Assembly (NCBI GenBank): GCA_963786195.1
Contig: CAWAYH010000008.1
Location: forward strand, 1-64,000
Reading direction: 5' to 3'
Source: CAWAYH01 sp963786195
GTDB taxonomy: Bacteria; Acidobacteriota; Vicinamibacteria; Vicinamibacterales; 2-12-FULL-66-21
Length of the DNA stretch: 64,000 bases
The first letter of the stretch is position 1. Each line of letters opens with the position of its first letter. The notes beneath the pieces were generated by a model, which searched no databases, was not told the origin of the DNA, and saw nothing but the letters and a program-made list of their open reading frames with translations. The position numbers and the translations under genes are program-made. Of this stretch, positions 46,206-55,646 are shown piece by piece.

Positions 46206-49113
46206 CTAGAACCTCAATCTGAACGCCAGCTGGAACCGAAGCGGATCGAAGTAATTCCGCGGCTGCCCGAACAGCGCGCTGTGCACGGAAGGTTGGAAGT
46301 TGTACCCTGTTTGTTTGTCGAAAACGTTGAACAGGTCAGCGGCAATCTGCGCGTTCAGCCGGTCCATCAGCCTGATGTTCTGGGTGTAGTTCAAGTCGAG
46401 TTGCCAGTGCGAAGGCGCACGTTGCGAGCCGGCGGCCTCGGCGTAGCGTGACGTGTCGCTCGTGTTGGTCGTCAGCGCGATGTACGGTTCGTAGCTCCAC
46501 CGCTCCCACGGCTGTCCCGACTGCGCCACGAAAAAGGCGCCGGCAGTCGCGTTCCAGTTGAGGCTGTAGTACCCGTACAGCTTCAACATGTGGCGACGGT
46601 CACCGCGAAGATCGCCGTCCCTGAAGTCCCAGAGCTGACGCCCGGCGCCGTCGGCGATGAACGACGAGCCCACGAAGATGTTGGCATCGTTGGCGTCCGT
46701 CGAATTGTCCTGGTCGAAGTTGCCGTAGTAATGGCTCCATACGTAGGAACTTCGTACGAACGTCCGCTGGCCGCGCCATTCCGACTCGAAGCCGAGCTCA
46801 TAGTATTTCGTGTATGCGCCGTCCAGCTCGGCGATGACATAGGTCGAGCCGCTGCCAATCTGAGCCAGCTTTTGCGTGAGGTCAGGGATGTACAGCTCCC
46901 GTGGAATGTCCGCGGGCGGGTTGAATGCTACGCGCGCCGTATTGTTCGTGTCCTCCCAGAAGTGGCTGCCCTCGCGGTACCGCCAGTAGACGCGTCCGGT
47001 CCAGCGGTTATTGAGCTGGCGGGCCGTTCCGATGAGATACTCATCGATCGTGCGCGGGGTCATGTCGTCGACAAACAGCTTCCCCGATGACGAAGCCACC
47101 GGCGTCGTTGCGAACAGCACCCCGTTCGCGTCGAAGTGCGCCTGAATCGTCGTGGCCAGGTTGCGGGCCCATGACGCCGCGCGCGGCAGCGAGCTGGCGG
47201 CCGGGGTGTACCTCGCGTAGCTCCCGTAGACGGTGTCGCGCCCGTTGTACGCCCAGGTCGCGCCGATCCTCGGCTGGATCATCTTGCTGAACGGGATGTC
47301 GTACATCTTGTACTTGTTGCCCGGAGCGGCGACGAAGCCGGAGAGCGCATTGTCGTCTTCACGCAGACCCTGGCCGTACAGCCTGTCATTGCTCGCGACG
47401 AGGCCAACGTTGAACGTCCAGTCTCTCCAGTGAATCGCGTCGTTGATCTCGAAGCTCTGGGAGAGATACTCGGAGCGGATGACCGGCACGGCACCGATCG
47501 TCTGCTGCTGGAACGCTGCGGTATAGAAGATCGGCGTGCCCTGGAAACTCAATCGCCCGCCAGGTACCGTGATCGACCCCCACCCGTTGGAGCTGCGCAG
47601 CAAATCCTCGGCGTCGACGTACCGCTGATACCCGACGTGCAAATCGTGTCTGATCGAGGAGCCGAGTGTCAGGTTGTAACCGATCTGTCCCGAGTCCCTG
47701 AAGAAATCCTGATCGTTGAACTGCGTGCCGTAGCCCACCGTGCCGCCACCCACCCGCACGCCGTTCTCGATGTAGCCGTACTGGTTGATCAGCGGCTGAA
47801 CGAACGCATTGAACGCGTCCTGGCCGGCAATCGGCGTGGGCACGCTAAAGAGCCCCTGCGTGTCGAGGCTGGCAATGTTGAGCCGCGTGCCTGGCGTCGT
47901 GTTGATCGTGACGTCCGCCAGGTTGTCTGGCCGGCCGGACGTTTCGTCCGCATAGTGCGTGTACCTGAACGTCAGCAGGCTCCTGTCGTTGATGACCCAC
48001 GATCCTTCCGCGGTGCCGATCTTGAACCACTCTTCGTCACCGGTCCCCGTTGTCGACGAAGCTGCCGCCGCGAAGGTGTTGCCCTTGTCGAGACGATGAG
48101 AGCCGCGGTAGCTGAAGTTCAGCAGCACGGAGTTGGCGGGCGTGAACGTCAGCTTGCCAAAGCCTTCGTTGCGCGTTCGCTCGTAGGGCGGAAGCTCGCC
48201 GTACTTGTTGGCCTGGTTCTCACGTGAATTCGACGGGCGGTAGTACGACGCGTAGAAGTGGAGCTTATTGGGGAAGACGGGCCCGCCGACGTTCGAGACG
48301 AACCAGGTGCGATCCTGCTCGTACCTCGACGCGCTGCCGGTGTCCAGCGGGGCGACCATGTTGTCGTAGTGGAACTGAAAACTGACCTCGCCCGTACCGG
48401 TTGGTGCCGGACTTGCTGACCGAATCCACGGTGAAGCCGCCCGATCGATCGAAATCGACCGCTCTCGCGCCGCCTCTGATCGTCGTCACCTGGGCGATGT
48501 CGTGCGACGCCGGCTCGGCGGACAACGTCCCGAACAGCGGGAGCGTGACGTTGGCGCCATCGAACAGATAGACGTTGTCCTGCCCGCTGCCGCCGGCGCT
48601 CGGTCCACGCACCGCGTCCTGCGTGTATTGCACGCCCGGAATGAGCTTGAGGAGATCGCGGTATTCCTGGCCGACCGGCAGCGCCATGATCTGCTCGTTC
48701 GACACGCCGCTCTTGAGGCTTGCCGAGTCGCGCTCGATCAGCGACGTCGTCGCGGTGACGGTCACCGCCTCCGTGACACCGGCCACACCCAGCGTTGCGT
48801 CGACGACCGTCTCCTGCGCGAGCTGCACCTCGGCCTGCCGCGTGACCGTCTGCATGCCGGAGAGCACGAACGTCAGCGTGTAGGTGCCGGGCGCGAGCGC
48901 GGGCATTCGATACTCGCCGTTGGCTTCAGTCGTCGCAACACGGGGAGCGGGCAGCACATTGGACCGGGCTTCCACCGTGACGCCGGGCAGCACGGCGCCG
49001 CCCGAATCGAGCACCTTTCCCGCGATCGTCCCCGTCTGCTGGGCCGACGCCGGAATGGCGGGAGATATCAGAAAAAGTAACAGAAACGTGCGAAGGACGC
49101 GTACAGACAGCAT
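46206..49113 (-). CDS. Oar-like TonB-dependent receptor (frame break near 48395)
   Basis: About 970 residues. A signal peptide (LRTFLLLFLISPAIPASAQ) precedes a carboxypeptidase-regulatory-like beta domain (GTIAGKVLDSGGAVLPGVTV; ANGEYRMPALAPGTYTLTF), then a plug domain (NEQIMALPVGQEYRDLLKL; DNVYLFDGANVTLP) and a large beta-barrel ending in the outer-membrane signature LAFRLRF with terminal Phe. The frame changes near 48395 between SKSGTNRYG and EVSFQFHYDN. ATG 49113 follows GGAGGTGG. Such receptors import peptides, glycans or chelates; the ligand is unknown. Confidence 0.85.
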
Positions 49114-49446
49114 CAGGCCCACCTCCAGGTCTTCTTGCAAGGGAAAATCGAATTATAACGCTCCAGCTTCGTGTCGAATCCATGTTTCGAAGAGGCGAAC
49201 GGCCGGTTGAGTGAGGCAGACTCCCGTGCCCGCAACTCCAACGCGGATAACAAAATCGGAAGTCTGCCGCCGCGCGGCCAGGTGTGCCCGGCGACAGAAA
49301 TTAGTCTGCCGATCCGGCGACTTTTCGGCCCTCGGACCACCCTCCGATTTGTTACCGGACGCTTTGGTTCGAAAAGACCGGCGGTCCCGCGACCGCGCGT
49401 GTGCGGCCCCGGACTTGCTTTGTTGAGCCGCAACCTGGTGAAGAAC
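49114..49446. promoter_or_regulatory. Divergent intergenic region with a consensus -10 for the TonB receptor
   Basis: 333 bp between the TonB receptor and the PilZ gene. On the minus strand a perfect TATAAT lies at 49157-49152, about 40 bp before the receptor start codon; a convincing -35 was not found. Nothing else was recognised in the region. Confidence 0.4.
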
Positions 49447-50713
49447 ATGATTACGCTTTTGACAACGCCGGAGATCCGGCCGCAGAAAACCGGCCGCATC
49501 CTGGCGATTGAATCCGATCCGGCGCGCGCGAGGTCGCTGGATCACATTCTTCGCGACAAGGTCCGCGCCGAGCTCGAGATCGTCAAATCGCTGAACGAGG
49601 CGATCGGCGCCATCGACCGCGCCGTGCCGGACCTCGTGCTGACCTCCACGTTTCTGCCGCCGGCGGACGCGGCAGCGCTGACCGCCCATCTGAGGCGGCT
49701 GCCGATGGCGGCGCACGTCCAGGTGATCACGCTTCCGCATTTCATCGACGCCGACGGCTCGACCGGCGACGGCTCGGGAACGGTGCTGAGTTTTCTCAGG
49801 CGACGTATCCCGCTCCTCCAGCCGAAGTGCGATCCCAGCACGGTGCGTGAGCAGATCGACGAGTACCTGGAACACAGCCGCGTGACGCGTGAACGATTGC
49901 AGGAAGCGGCCGCTGCGCAGGTGTCGGCGCTCGTTCGTTGCAGCACGCCTCAGGAAATCACTGCGCTGGCGCGACGCGATCATCTGCAGCAGGCCGCGCA
50001 GGGGCACGCGTCAGACCGCCGCCGCGCCCGTCGTCGGATGAGCGCCGATATCCCGGCCCTGTGGACGATCAAGCTGCCGTGGTCGTCGGACGTCAAGGTC
50101 CTCGACATCTCCAGCGGCGGAGTGCTCGTCGAAACGACGTCGAAGCTCGTTCCGGGGAGCACTGTCAGCCTGCAGGTGCTCGGCCATGAAACGAACCTCA
50201 GCGTGCCGGCGCGCACGGTGCGGACCGAGGTCGCGTCGGTCGATCGGCTCGGTGTCCGGTATCGCGTTGCCGCCGCGTTCGCGCGCGAGCTCGACGTGTT
50301 TGGCCTACATCCGGCCGCTCCCGATTCATCCACGATGCCGAAGGTGATGGCCGATTCTGCTCGGGCGCGTCCTGACGGACATCGACCGCTCGTCCGCGAA
50401 GGCGCTCTGCGGGAAGTTCGAGCAGGAGCTTCGCCGGCTGTTGCCCGTGCGCGACATCCAGGTTCGCCGCACGCCCGCGATCACGAGCCGGGAGACCGAA
50501 TCGATCTACTTCACGGTGCCTCGTGTGGGAGGGAACCGGCAGATTCTGCAGGCGACCTTCGAGCCCGGCTATCGGCCGTCGGCCACCGAGTTCAGGTTGT
50601 TGAAAGCTGCGGCCAGCATGGCCGCGGTGGTGCTGGAGTTTGCGCCCCCCGAGGAGGTGCCTGAGTTCGCCGTGCTGCCCTTCGCCACGCGCTCCGAGCT
50701 GGTGAGCGCGTAG
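49447..50713 (+). CDS. Receiver-like / PilZ-domain protein (frame break near 50355)
   Basis: About 420 residues. The N-terminus resembles a degenerate receiver domain (GRILAIESDPARARSLDHIL; PDLVLTSTFLPPADAAAL), lacking an obvious phosphoacceptor Asp context. A PilZ domain follows with the c-di-GMP-binding RRRARRR near residue 192 and DISSGG near residue 220. After AADSSTMPKVMADS the frame shifts to LLGRVLTDIDRSSAKALCGK and a GAF-like tail to the TAG at 50713. Role: probably a c-di-GMP-responsive regulator; the output is unknown. ATG 49447 is chosen because homology begins there. Confidence 0.7.
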
Positions 50714-50730
50714 CGCGGTTCGGTGCCTGG

Positions 50731-51501
50731 CTAGCTTGGTGCGCCCAGGCTGGTCGAGATCCGACGTGCGGCGTCCAGCAACACCGGCAGGAAACTCTCC
50801 CGCAGTTTGCGCACGGATGCCCGTGTCGCATGCGCCGATGCATTGATCGCGGCCGTCACGCGACCCGAGCGATCCCGAATGGGTGCCGCGACCGACCGCA
50901 CGCCTTCCTCGACTTCCTGGTCAACGAGCGCCCACCCGCGCTCCCGCACCTGTAACAGGATCTGACGCAGCGCGTTCTCATCGGCCACCGTGCGAGGCGT
51001 GAGCTGTTGCAGCTTCGCGGCTCGAAAAAACGCGTCGAGACTCTCGGGCGGGAGGTGCGCGAGGAGGACGCGGCCCATCGACGTCGCGTACGCGGGCAGC
51101 CGCGATCCGATCGCCAGGCTGACCGCCATGATGCGTTTAGTGGGCACACGAGCGACGTACACGATGTCGCCGCCGTCGAGGACCGACACCGAGCAAGACT
51201 CGTGGAGCTTGGCGGTGACTTCCTCCATGACAGGCTGCGCGATCTCTGGCAGCGCGATCGTCGACAGCACGGTGTAACCGAGGTCGAGGACCCTCAGGCT
51301 GAGACGGAATTCGCCGTCCGTGCTCTGCACGTAGCCGAGTTCCTGAAGCGTCAGCAGGAACCGGCGCGCAGCCGCCCGCGTGAGGCCTGTCCGTCGGGCG
51401 ACGTCGGAGATCGTGAGCGCGGGATGTTCCCGGTCGAACGCGCGAATCACGGCAAACGCGCGACTGACCGACTGGACGAATTCGGAGCCTCGGGTGGGCA
51501 T
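50731..51501 (-). CDS. IclR-family transcriptional regulator
   Basis: Intact 256 residues: a winged HTH (LTISDVARRTGLTRAAARRFLLTLQELGYV) and an IclR effector-binding domain (DIVYVARVPTKRIMAVSLAIG; ATSMGRVLLAHL; GVRSVAAPIRDRSGRVTAAI). The sequence resembles the Pca-type (aromatic catabolism) branch. ATG 51501 is preferred; the open frame upstream has no homology. It is divergent from an amidohydrolase gene, with two GTTCG-N5-CGAAC palindromes in and next to the gap, so it probably controls that gene and itself. Confidence 0.85.
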   Translation of the reverse strand: MPTRGSEFVQSVSRAFAVIRAFDREHPALTISDVARRTGLTRAAARRFLLTLQELGYVQSTDGEFRLSLRVLDLGYTVLSTIALPEIAQPVMEEVTAKLHESCSVSVLDGGDIVYVARVPTKRIMAVSLAIGSRLPAYATSMGRVLLAHLPPESLDAFFRAAKLQQLTPRTVADENALRQILLQVRERGWALVDQEVEEGVRSVAAPIRDRSGRVTAAINASAHATRASVRKLRESFLPVLLDAARRISTSLGAPS

Positions 51502-51582
51502 CAGTAGAGTTGATAGCGCCTGTTGACTCGCGCACAGCGGTGTCGAGTCACAGCAACGCGGGACCAACCGCCGGCCGACAAT

Positions 51583-51597
51583 GTTCGCAATCCGAAC
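51583..51597. promoter_or_regulatory. IclR-type operator 1
   Basis: GTTCG-CAATC-CGAAC, perfect 5-bp arms with a 5-bp spacer, in the 157-bp gap between the IclR and amidohydrolase genes. Its half-sites are identical to those of operator 2, 98 bp away, and match the GTTCG/CGAAC arms described for PcaR-like IclR proteins. Confidence 0.6.
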
Positions 51598-51658
51598 GAC
51601 AGAATGCAAGGGGAGCCGGCCAGGCGACCTTGACGCCACGGGGTCAGCAGGCTAGGGT

Positions 51659-53362
51659 ATGGCCTACATCGTGAACATTTGTTCGTTATACGAACTTCCG
51701 ACTCGACTGGCTCCCTTCTGCCTGCTCGCGGCCCTTGTCGCCGCGGGGTGTGCTCGGCCGCCAGCTGTACCCGCGGCCGACGTGCTCTACATCGGCCGCT
51801 TCGTCACGCTGAACCCGGAACGCCCCGAAGTCGACGCCCTCGCGGTCCGCGCGGGGCGAATCCTGGCCGCCGGCACGGCCGCCGAGGTCGAGCCCTTCAC
51901 CTCCGCGTCCACCCGCAGGGTCGTCGTGGACGGCGTCGCTCTTCCCGGGCTGGCCGACGCGCACGTCCATGTCGCGGCGCTCGGCGAACAGCTCGAGAGC
52001 CTCGATTTGCGCGCCCTGACGAAAGATCAGGTCCTGGCGCTCGTCCGTCGATCGGCGGCGGCGACACCTGCCGGCACGTGGATTCGCGGGCGAGGCTGGG
52101 ATCAGGGCTTCTGGAAACCGTCGACGTTCCCGACTGCGGCCGATCTCGATCGCGTGACGACCGATCATCCGGTTGCGCTCTCGCGCATCGATTCGCATTC
52201 GCTCTGGGTGAACTCGCGCGCGCTGGCGCTGGCCGGCGTCAGCCGTCGAACGCCCGATCCGTCCGGAGGCCGGGTGATTCGTGCAGACGACGGCCAGCCG
52301 ACGGGTATGCTGGTTGATCGGGCGATGGATCCGGTGTTCGGAGTCATGCCGGAGATCACACGCGAGCAGCGCGTCCGGCGCCTGCGTGACGCCCTGGCGC
52401 AATACGCGCGGTGGGGCCTCACGAGCGTCCACGACGCCGGCGCCGATCTCGAGACGATCGCGATCTACAAGGAGCTGCTCGCGGCAGGACAGCTTCCAGT
52501 CCGGTTGTATGCGATGGTCCGCGGCGCCGCCGACGTCGAGCACTACCTCGCGCGTGGACCGGAGATCGGTCTCGGCGGCGGAAGGCTGACCGTGCGCAGC
52601 ATCAAGGTCGTGCTCGACGGCGCCCTCGGCTCCCGTGGTGCGGAGCTCAGCAAACCGTACTCCGACGCGCCGAAGGAGAGCGGCCTCGCGATCATGGACG
52701 ACGAGGCGCTGGGACGCCTGGTGCGACGTGCGGGGACCCGCGCCTTCCAGGTGAATGCACACGCGATAGGCGACCGCGCCATCAGGCGCGCGCTCGACGT
52801 ATTCGCGCGCGAAGGTGTCACGGCGGCGCAGCGCTATCGCCTCGAGCACGTGTCGGTCGTCGATCCCGTGGACCTGCCACGGTTCGCGCAACTCGGGATC
52901 ATCGCCTCGATGCAGCCCAATTTCGTCGGCGAGTACAGCCGGTGGGCGGCGGACCGCGTGGGCCCCGCGCGGGTGGCGTGGGTGTATCCGACCCGCGACA
53001 TCCTCGACACAGGGGCGCGCATCGCCGCGGGATCCGACTATCCGGCTTCGGATTCGGGCTCGCCGATTGCGACCTTGTACTGTTTGATTACGAGGAAGGG
53101 CGCCGACGGAGCGCCGGCCGACGGCTGGTTTCCCGGCCAGCGCGTTCCCGTCGACAAGGCGCTGGAGTTGATGACGTCGGCGCCGGCGTTTGCCGCTTTC
53201 CAGGAACACGACCTCGGGCGCCTCGCCGCCGGACGATATGCGGACATCACGGTCCTCACCGATGATCCTCGAACGGTGTCCCCGGAGGCCGTTCGATCGC
53301 TGTCTGTTCGCATGACGATAGTGGGCGGCGAAGTGACGTTCACGGCATCCAGCAGCGACTGA
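51659..53362 (+). CDS. Metal-dependent amidohydrolase (YtcJ-like, Amidohydro_3), lipoprotein
   Basis: Intact 567 residues. A lipoprotein signal (LAPFCLLAALVAAGC) is followed by the amidohydrolase composite domain: GLADAHVHVAALG (H-x-H metal site), GRGWDQGFWKP, SIKVVLDGALGSRGAEL, VNAHAIGDRAIRRAL and AAGSDYPASDSGSP with the catalytic Asp. YtcJ-like enzymes hydrolyse amides of uncertain identity. The start is uncertain because promoter and operator elements overlap the first codons; GTG 51671 is an alternative. It is 3 bp from the M28 gene, so they form an operon under the divergent IclR regulator. Confidence 0.8.
   Translation: MAYIVNICSLYELPTRLAPFCLLAALVAAGCARPPAVPAADVLYIGRFVTLNPERPEVDALAVRAGRILAAGTAAEVEPFTSASTRRVVVDGVALPGLADAHVHVAALGEQLESLDLRALTKDQVLALVRRSAAATPAGTWIRGRGWDQGFWKPSTFPTAADLDRVTTDHPVALSRIDSHSLWVNSRALALAGVSRRTPDPSGGRVIRADDGQPTGMLVDRAMDPVFGVMPEITREQRVRRLRDALAQYARWGLTSVHDAGADLETIAIYKELLAAGQLPVRLYAMVRGAADVEHYLARGPEIGLGGGRLTVRSIKVVLDGALGSRGAELSKPYSDAPKESGLAIMDDEALGRLVRRAGTRAFQVNAHAIGDRAIRRALDVFAREGVTAAQRYRLEHVSVVDPVDLPRFAQLGIIASMQPNFVGEYSRWAADRVGPARVAWVYPTRDILDTGARIAAGSDYPASDSGSPIATLYCLITRKGADGAPADGWFPGQRVPVDKALELMTSAPAFAAFQEHDLGRLAAGRYADITVLTDDPRTVSPEAVRSLSVRMTIVGGEVTFTASSSD
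51681..51695. promoter_or_regulatory. IclR-type operator 2
   Basis: GTTCG-TTATA-CGAAC overlaps codons 8-13 of the amidohydrolase as annotated from ATG 51659. A TTGACG (51630-51635) and TAGGGT (51653-51658) pair with 17-bp spacing would start transcription near 51665, so a repressor here would block elongation at the start of the transcript. Confidence 0.55.
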
Positions 53363-53365
53363 ACG

Positions 53366-55558
53366 ATGCCGATCCATCTGTCTCGCCTCCTCGGTGCCGG
53401 CGCCGCCGCGCTCGCCATCCCGCTGCTGACGATCCCCGGCCCACCTGCCGCCGACGGCCCCCGTCGTCTTGGTTTCACCGCATCGACGTTTGCCGAACAA
53501 CGCGCCTCGGAGGAGCGTCTGGCGACGGAATTGTCGGGACAACGTATCTCCGCCGCGCACCGGCAGCTCACGCGCCGCCCGCACATGGCCGGCTCCGAGG
53601 GCGGACGCGAGGTGGCGATGTTCATTCGCGGGGCGCTCGAGCAGGCCGGCCTCCACGCCGCGATCGTCGAGTACCACGCGTACCTGTCCACGCCGAAATC
53701 GGTTCGCGTCGAACTGCTCGGGCCGTCACCACGAACGGTGTCGCTCCTCGAGCCAGCCAGTCCCCGCGATCCCGATACGCGCCACCCGGAACTCGGCCCC
53801 GGGTTCATCGCGTACTCCGGCTCGGGCACTGCGAGCGGCCCGGTGGTGTACGTCAACTACGGGCTCCCAGGCGACTACGCGCGCCTTGCCGCCGCGGGCG
53901 TCGACGTGCGCGGCGCTGTCGTACTGGCCCGGTACGGGCGCAGTCACCGGGCGGTGAAAGTGCACACGGCGCAGGAGGCTGGCGCCAGCGGCATCGTGCT
54001 CTTCAGCGATCCGGCCGATGATGGGTACGGGCGCGGGGAATCATGGCCGGACGGACCCTGGCGTCCGACGTTTCTCCTTCAGCGCGGCAACGCCAAGTTC
54101 AGCTGGTTCTGGCACGGCGATCCGCTGACGCCGGGGGTGGGCGCGACGGCGGACGCGCCCGCCATGGATCCCGCCGACGCGCCGACACTTCCGCGCATTC
54201 CCGCGGTCGTGATCGCCGCGACGGACGCAGACAAGATCCTCCGCCAATTGCGCGGCGCGCCTGCCCTCGCGGGGTTCCAGGGCGGGCTGCCGTTCGCGTA
54301 CCACTCCGGTCCTGGACCTGTGCGGATGCGACTCGACGTCCGCATGGACGCCGGCCGGCGTGTGATTCGCAACGTGATCGGTCGCATCGACGGCATCCAG
54401 GAGCCGGACCGGTGGGTCATGCTGGGCACGCATCACGACGCGTGGACCTTCGGCGGCATCGATCCCTCGACCGCGACGTCCACGCTCCTGGAAGTTGCGC
54501 GCACGCTTGCCGGCCTGAAACGCTCCGGCTGGCGGCCGGCGCGGTCCATCGTGTTCACCTTCTGGGATGCCGAGGAGTTCGGGCTGATCGGATCGACCGA
54601 GTTCGCCGAGGATCGAGCCCGCGAGCTGCGCGAGAAAGCGGTGTGCTACATCAACACCGACATGTACATGGAAGGCGCGCTCGAAGCGGGTGGCGTTCCC
54701 TCGCTGCGCGATTTCGTGATCGAGGTGACCCGCGATCTGCCGGAAGGCGCGCAGGGCGGCCAGACGCTGTACGACGCCTGGCTCGCCAACGAATGGAATC
54801 GCCAGTCTCCCGAGCGTCGCCGGCGAGGCCAGGAGAGCTTCGAAGTCGAGTTGAAAGCGCTGGGCAGCGGCGCGGACTTCGTCCCCTTCCAGGATTACCT
54901 CGGCCTGCCAACGCTGTCGCTCGAGTTCCTGTTTCCGGGCGGCTGGGGGTATGGCACGTATCACTCGAACTACGACACGCGGTAGTTCGCAGAACGTCAC
55001 GGCGATCCGCAGTGGCGACGCGGTCCGCAGCTCGCGCGACTGCTCGGCACGACGGCGATGCGCCTGGCGGGCGCCGACGTGCTGCCGTTCCGGCACTCGC
55101 ACTATGCCGCCAGGCTGCGCGAGTTCGTGGACGCGGCGGAAGCGTGGGGCGTCGATGACGAGGGGCGGCGGCGGGTTGATGTCGACGTCAGTTCGCTTCG
55201 CGCGCAGCTCACGCGCGTGGCCGATCGGGCGGCGGCGCTCGAAAAGCGGTTGGACGAGGCGCTTGCCGCCGGCCGCGTGTCACGTGCGCAGGCGCGCGAG
55301 GTCAACGACCTCCTCATGCGCATGGAGCAGAGCCTGATCGACGAGACGGTGCCGGCCCGCGAGCGGTGGTACCGGCACGTGGTGTACGGCTGGAACATCT
55401 ATTCGCTTTACGACGGCCAGCCGCTGCCGCACCTCGCCGATGCGATCCGCCGGCGGGACCCTGCGATGGTGGCGCGCGAGCGGGAGCGCATAGAGCGCGC
55501 GTTCGACCGCATGCTGGCCGGCCTGGAGCGCGCCAACGCCAGTGCGGCCGTCTGGTGA
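53366..55558 (+). CDS. M28-family zinc carboxypeptidase (GCPII/PSMA-like), interrupted by an in-frame TAG at 54983
   Basis: About 730 residues. A signal peptide (GAGAAALAIPLLTIPG) is followed by a protease-associated domain and the M28 domain. Zinc ligands are visible: His356 and Asp in GTHHDAWTFGGIDP, Glu-Glu in DAEEFGLIGS, Asp in YINTDMYMEG, and His in GTYHSNYDTR. Immediately after that, TAG (54983-54985) stands where a Trp codon (TGG) fits, and the same frame then continues FAERHGDPQWRRGPQ and a C-terminal dimerisation-like helical domain to TGA 55556-55558. Either a nonsense mutation or a one-base sequence error. As written, the 539-residue product retains the active site. It follows the amidohydrolase by 3 bp. 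Confidence 0.75.
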
Positions 55559-55565
55559 GAGGCCT

Positions 55566-55635
55566 TGCCACCTTGTGGCAGGTAGTGTCCGGCTCTCCGC
55601 CTTCGCGCGAAGCGCTTCGGCGGACACGACGGACA
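55566..55635. terminator. Two hairpins between convergent genes
   Basis: TGCCAC-CTT-GTGGCA (55566-55580) begins 7 bp after the M28 stop. A second, larger one runs from TGTCC (55586) through TCCGCC...GGCGGA (55596-55624) to GGACA (55635), with an inner palindrome TTCGCGCGAA. The second is related in sequence to the middle block of the dispersed repeat (CCGCCTTCGCG...GCGCTTCGGCG). No T-run follows on the plus strand, so it is not a classical intrinsic terminator. Confidence 0.5.
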
Positions 55636-55646
55636 AATAAAAACGC

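Noticed and set aside
51686..53677. 663-codon open frame antisense to the amidohydrolase
   Set aside because: No family resemblance; the plus-strand frame has clear catalytic motifs and is intact.
54983..54985. Pyrrolysine or programmed readthrough at the M28 TAG
   Set aside because: TAG is not used this way elsewhere in the window (it is the normal stop of several genes) and no pylS/pylT signal was seen; mutation or sequence error is simpler.
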